Shown here: positions 63,546 through 64,000 of the stretch, one piece after another
Numbering within the stretch: the first letter of the stretch is position 1
How the letters are laid out: every line of letters starts with the position of its first letter
From: Bagarius yarrelli
Lineage: Eukaryota > Chordata > Actinopteri > Siluriformes > Sisoridae
DNA length: 64,000 bases
Direction of reading: 5' to 3'
NCBI GenBank assembly: GCA_005784505.1
Contig: VCAZ01000001.1
Span: 7,738,097 to 7,802,096 of the forward strand
Position numbers and translations under genes: made by a program
The notes under the pieces: generated by a model
Seen by the model: the letters and a program-made list of their open reading frames with translations, nothing else
What the model was told of the DNA's origin: nothing
Database searches by the model: none

Positions 63546-64000
63546 AATGATTTCTCCACATGCAGCAAACTTTAGATACTAGATTAAGAAGAAATTGACT
63601 CAAATTTCTCTAAAATCCTCCCAGAATCCCCTTGTGTAAAGCGAGCCTTACATAACATACTGATTCTTGCCCATTTAGAATGAAAAGAGAATCTTGCTGA
63701 CTCATTCCACCGAACACACCAACACACAACTAAATAAGGAGCATGTAATTTGTTCAAAATTGCCCTCAAAAAAGCACCGAGCTGGTCTAGACACAGGTCC
63801 AAAATATTACCCAGCCAGAAGAGGGCACACTGACACTGCACAATCAGTCCAATTTATCTTTAAAAGCTTAAAACCTAAAAATCGGTTTATAAGTCCCTTC
63901 TGTTTAAAAAATTACTTTGAATTGACTTTCAAATTGGAAAAAAAATACTTCATCACCATTTTGCATAATAAACTCAGAAAGAATAATTTATACCCTTTGT

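Larger units (their letters stand above)
59342..64000. other. upstream side of adm2; no exon recognised
   Basis: Presumed adm2 intron or 5' flank. It contains a self-complementary fish repeat at 61425-61575 and SINEs at 62170-62330 and 63373-63545. Minus-strand frames near 62.9-63.1 and 63.6-63.8 kb show no convincing signal peptide joined to a good donor. Confidence 0.45.

Overview
This is a window of vertebrate, almost certainly teleost, nuclear DNA. It is AT-rich, its genes are split into many GT-AG exons, and it is full of short interspersed repeats, Tc1 relics and microsatellites. A catfish-like ostariophysan is a guess from the repeat content. I reconstructed exon chains by joining splice sites in phase. 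Five protein genes result.

Layout: (1) naf1 (minus, 504-3391, 3' end outside the window), an H/ACA RNP assembly factor. (2) hsp90b1/GRP94 (plus, 6597-12072), complete in 18 exons, ending in KDEL, with two perfect ER-stress elements upstream. (3) glt8d2 (minus, 13149-21714), complete coding sequence in 9 exons, convergent with hsp90b1; a putative TATA promoter and 5' non-coding exon lie near 26.73-26.80 kb. (4) fbh1/fbxo18 (minus, 28720-38940), complete in 20 exons, 987 residues: PIP box, F-box and all superfamily 1 helicase motifs. (5) adm2/intermedin (minus, 58947-59334), only the last coding exon recognised. From about 39 to 56 kb I see no coding exon, only repeats, retroelement debris, a GC-rich island inside a (GA)n tract at 47.4-47.5 kb, and unremarkable AT-rich sequence.

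The genes do not form a single pathway. hsp90b1 and glt8d2 are also neighbours in human (12q23); the others come from different human chromosomes. They include a secretory-pathway chaperone, a Golgi-type glycosyltransferase, a recombination-controlling helicase, a snoRNP factor and a peptide hormone.

Mobile elements: at least three tRNA-derived SINE families, an L2-clade LINE whose 3' tail matches the tail of the commonest SINE, a second LINE 3' end, centrally deleted Tc1 copies, a Tc1-like MITE family, a hAT-like end, and a tandemly duplicated retroelement-derived block. Several are nested. I found no undescribed multi-gene system. The most notable signals are the double ERSE, the LINE/SINE tail pair, a SINE touching the fbh1 exon 3 splice donor, and the GC island in the GA tract.
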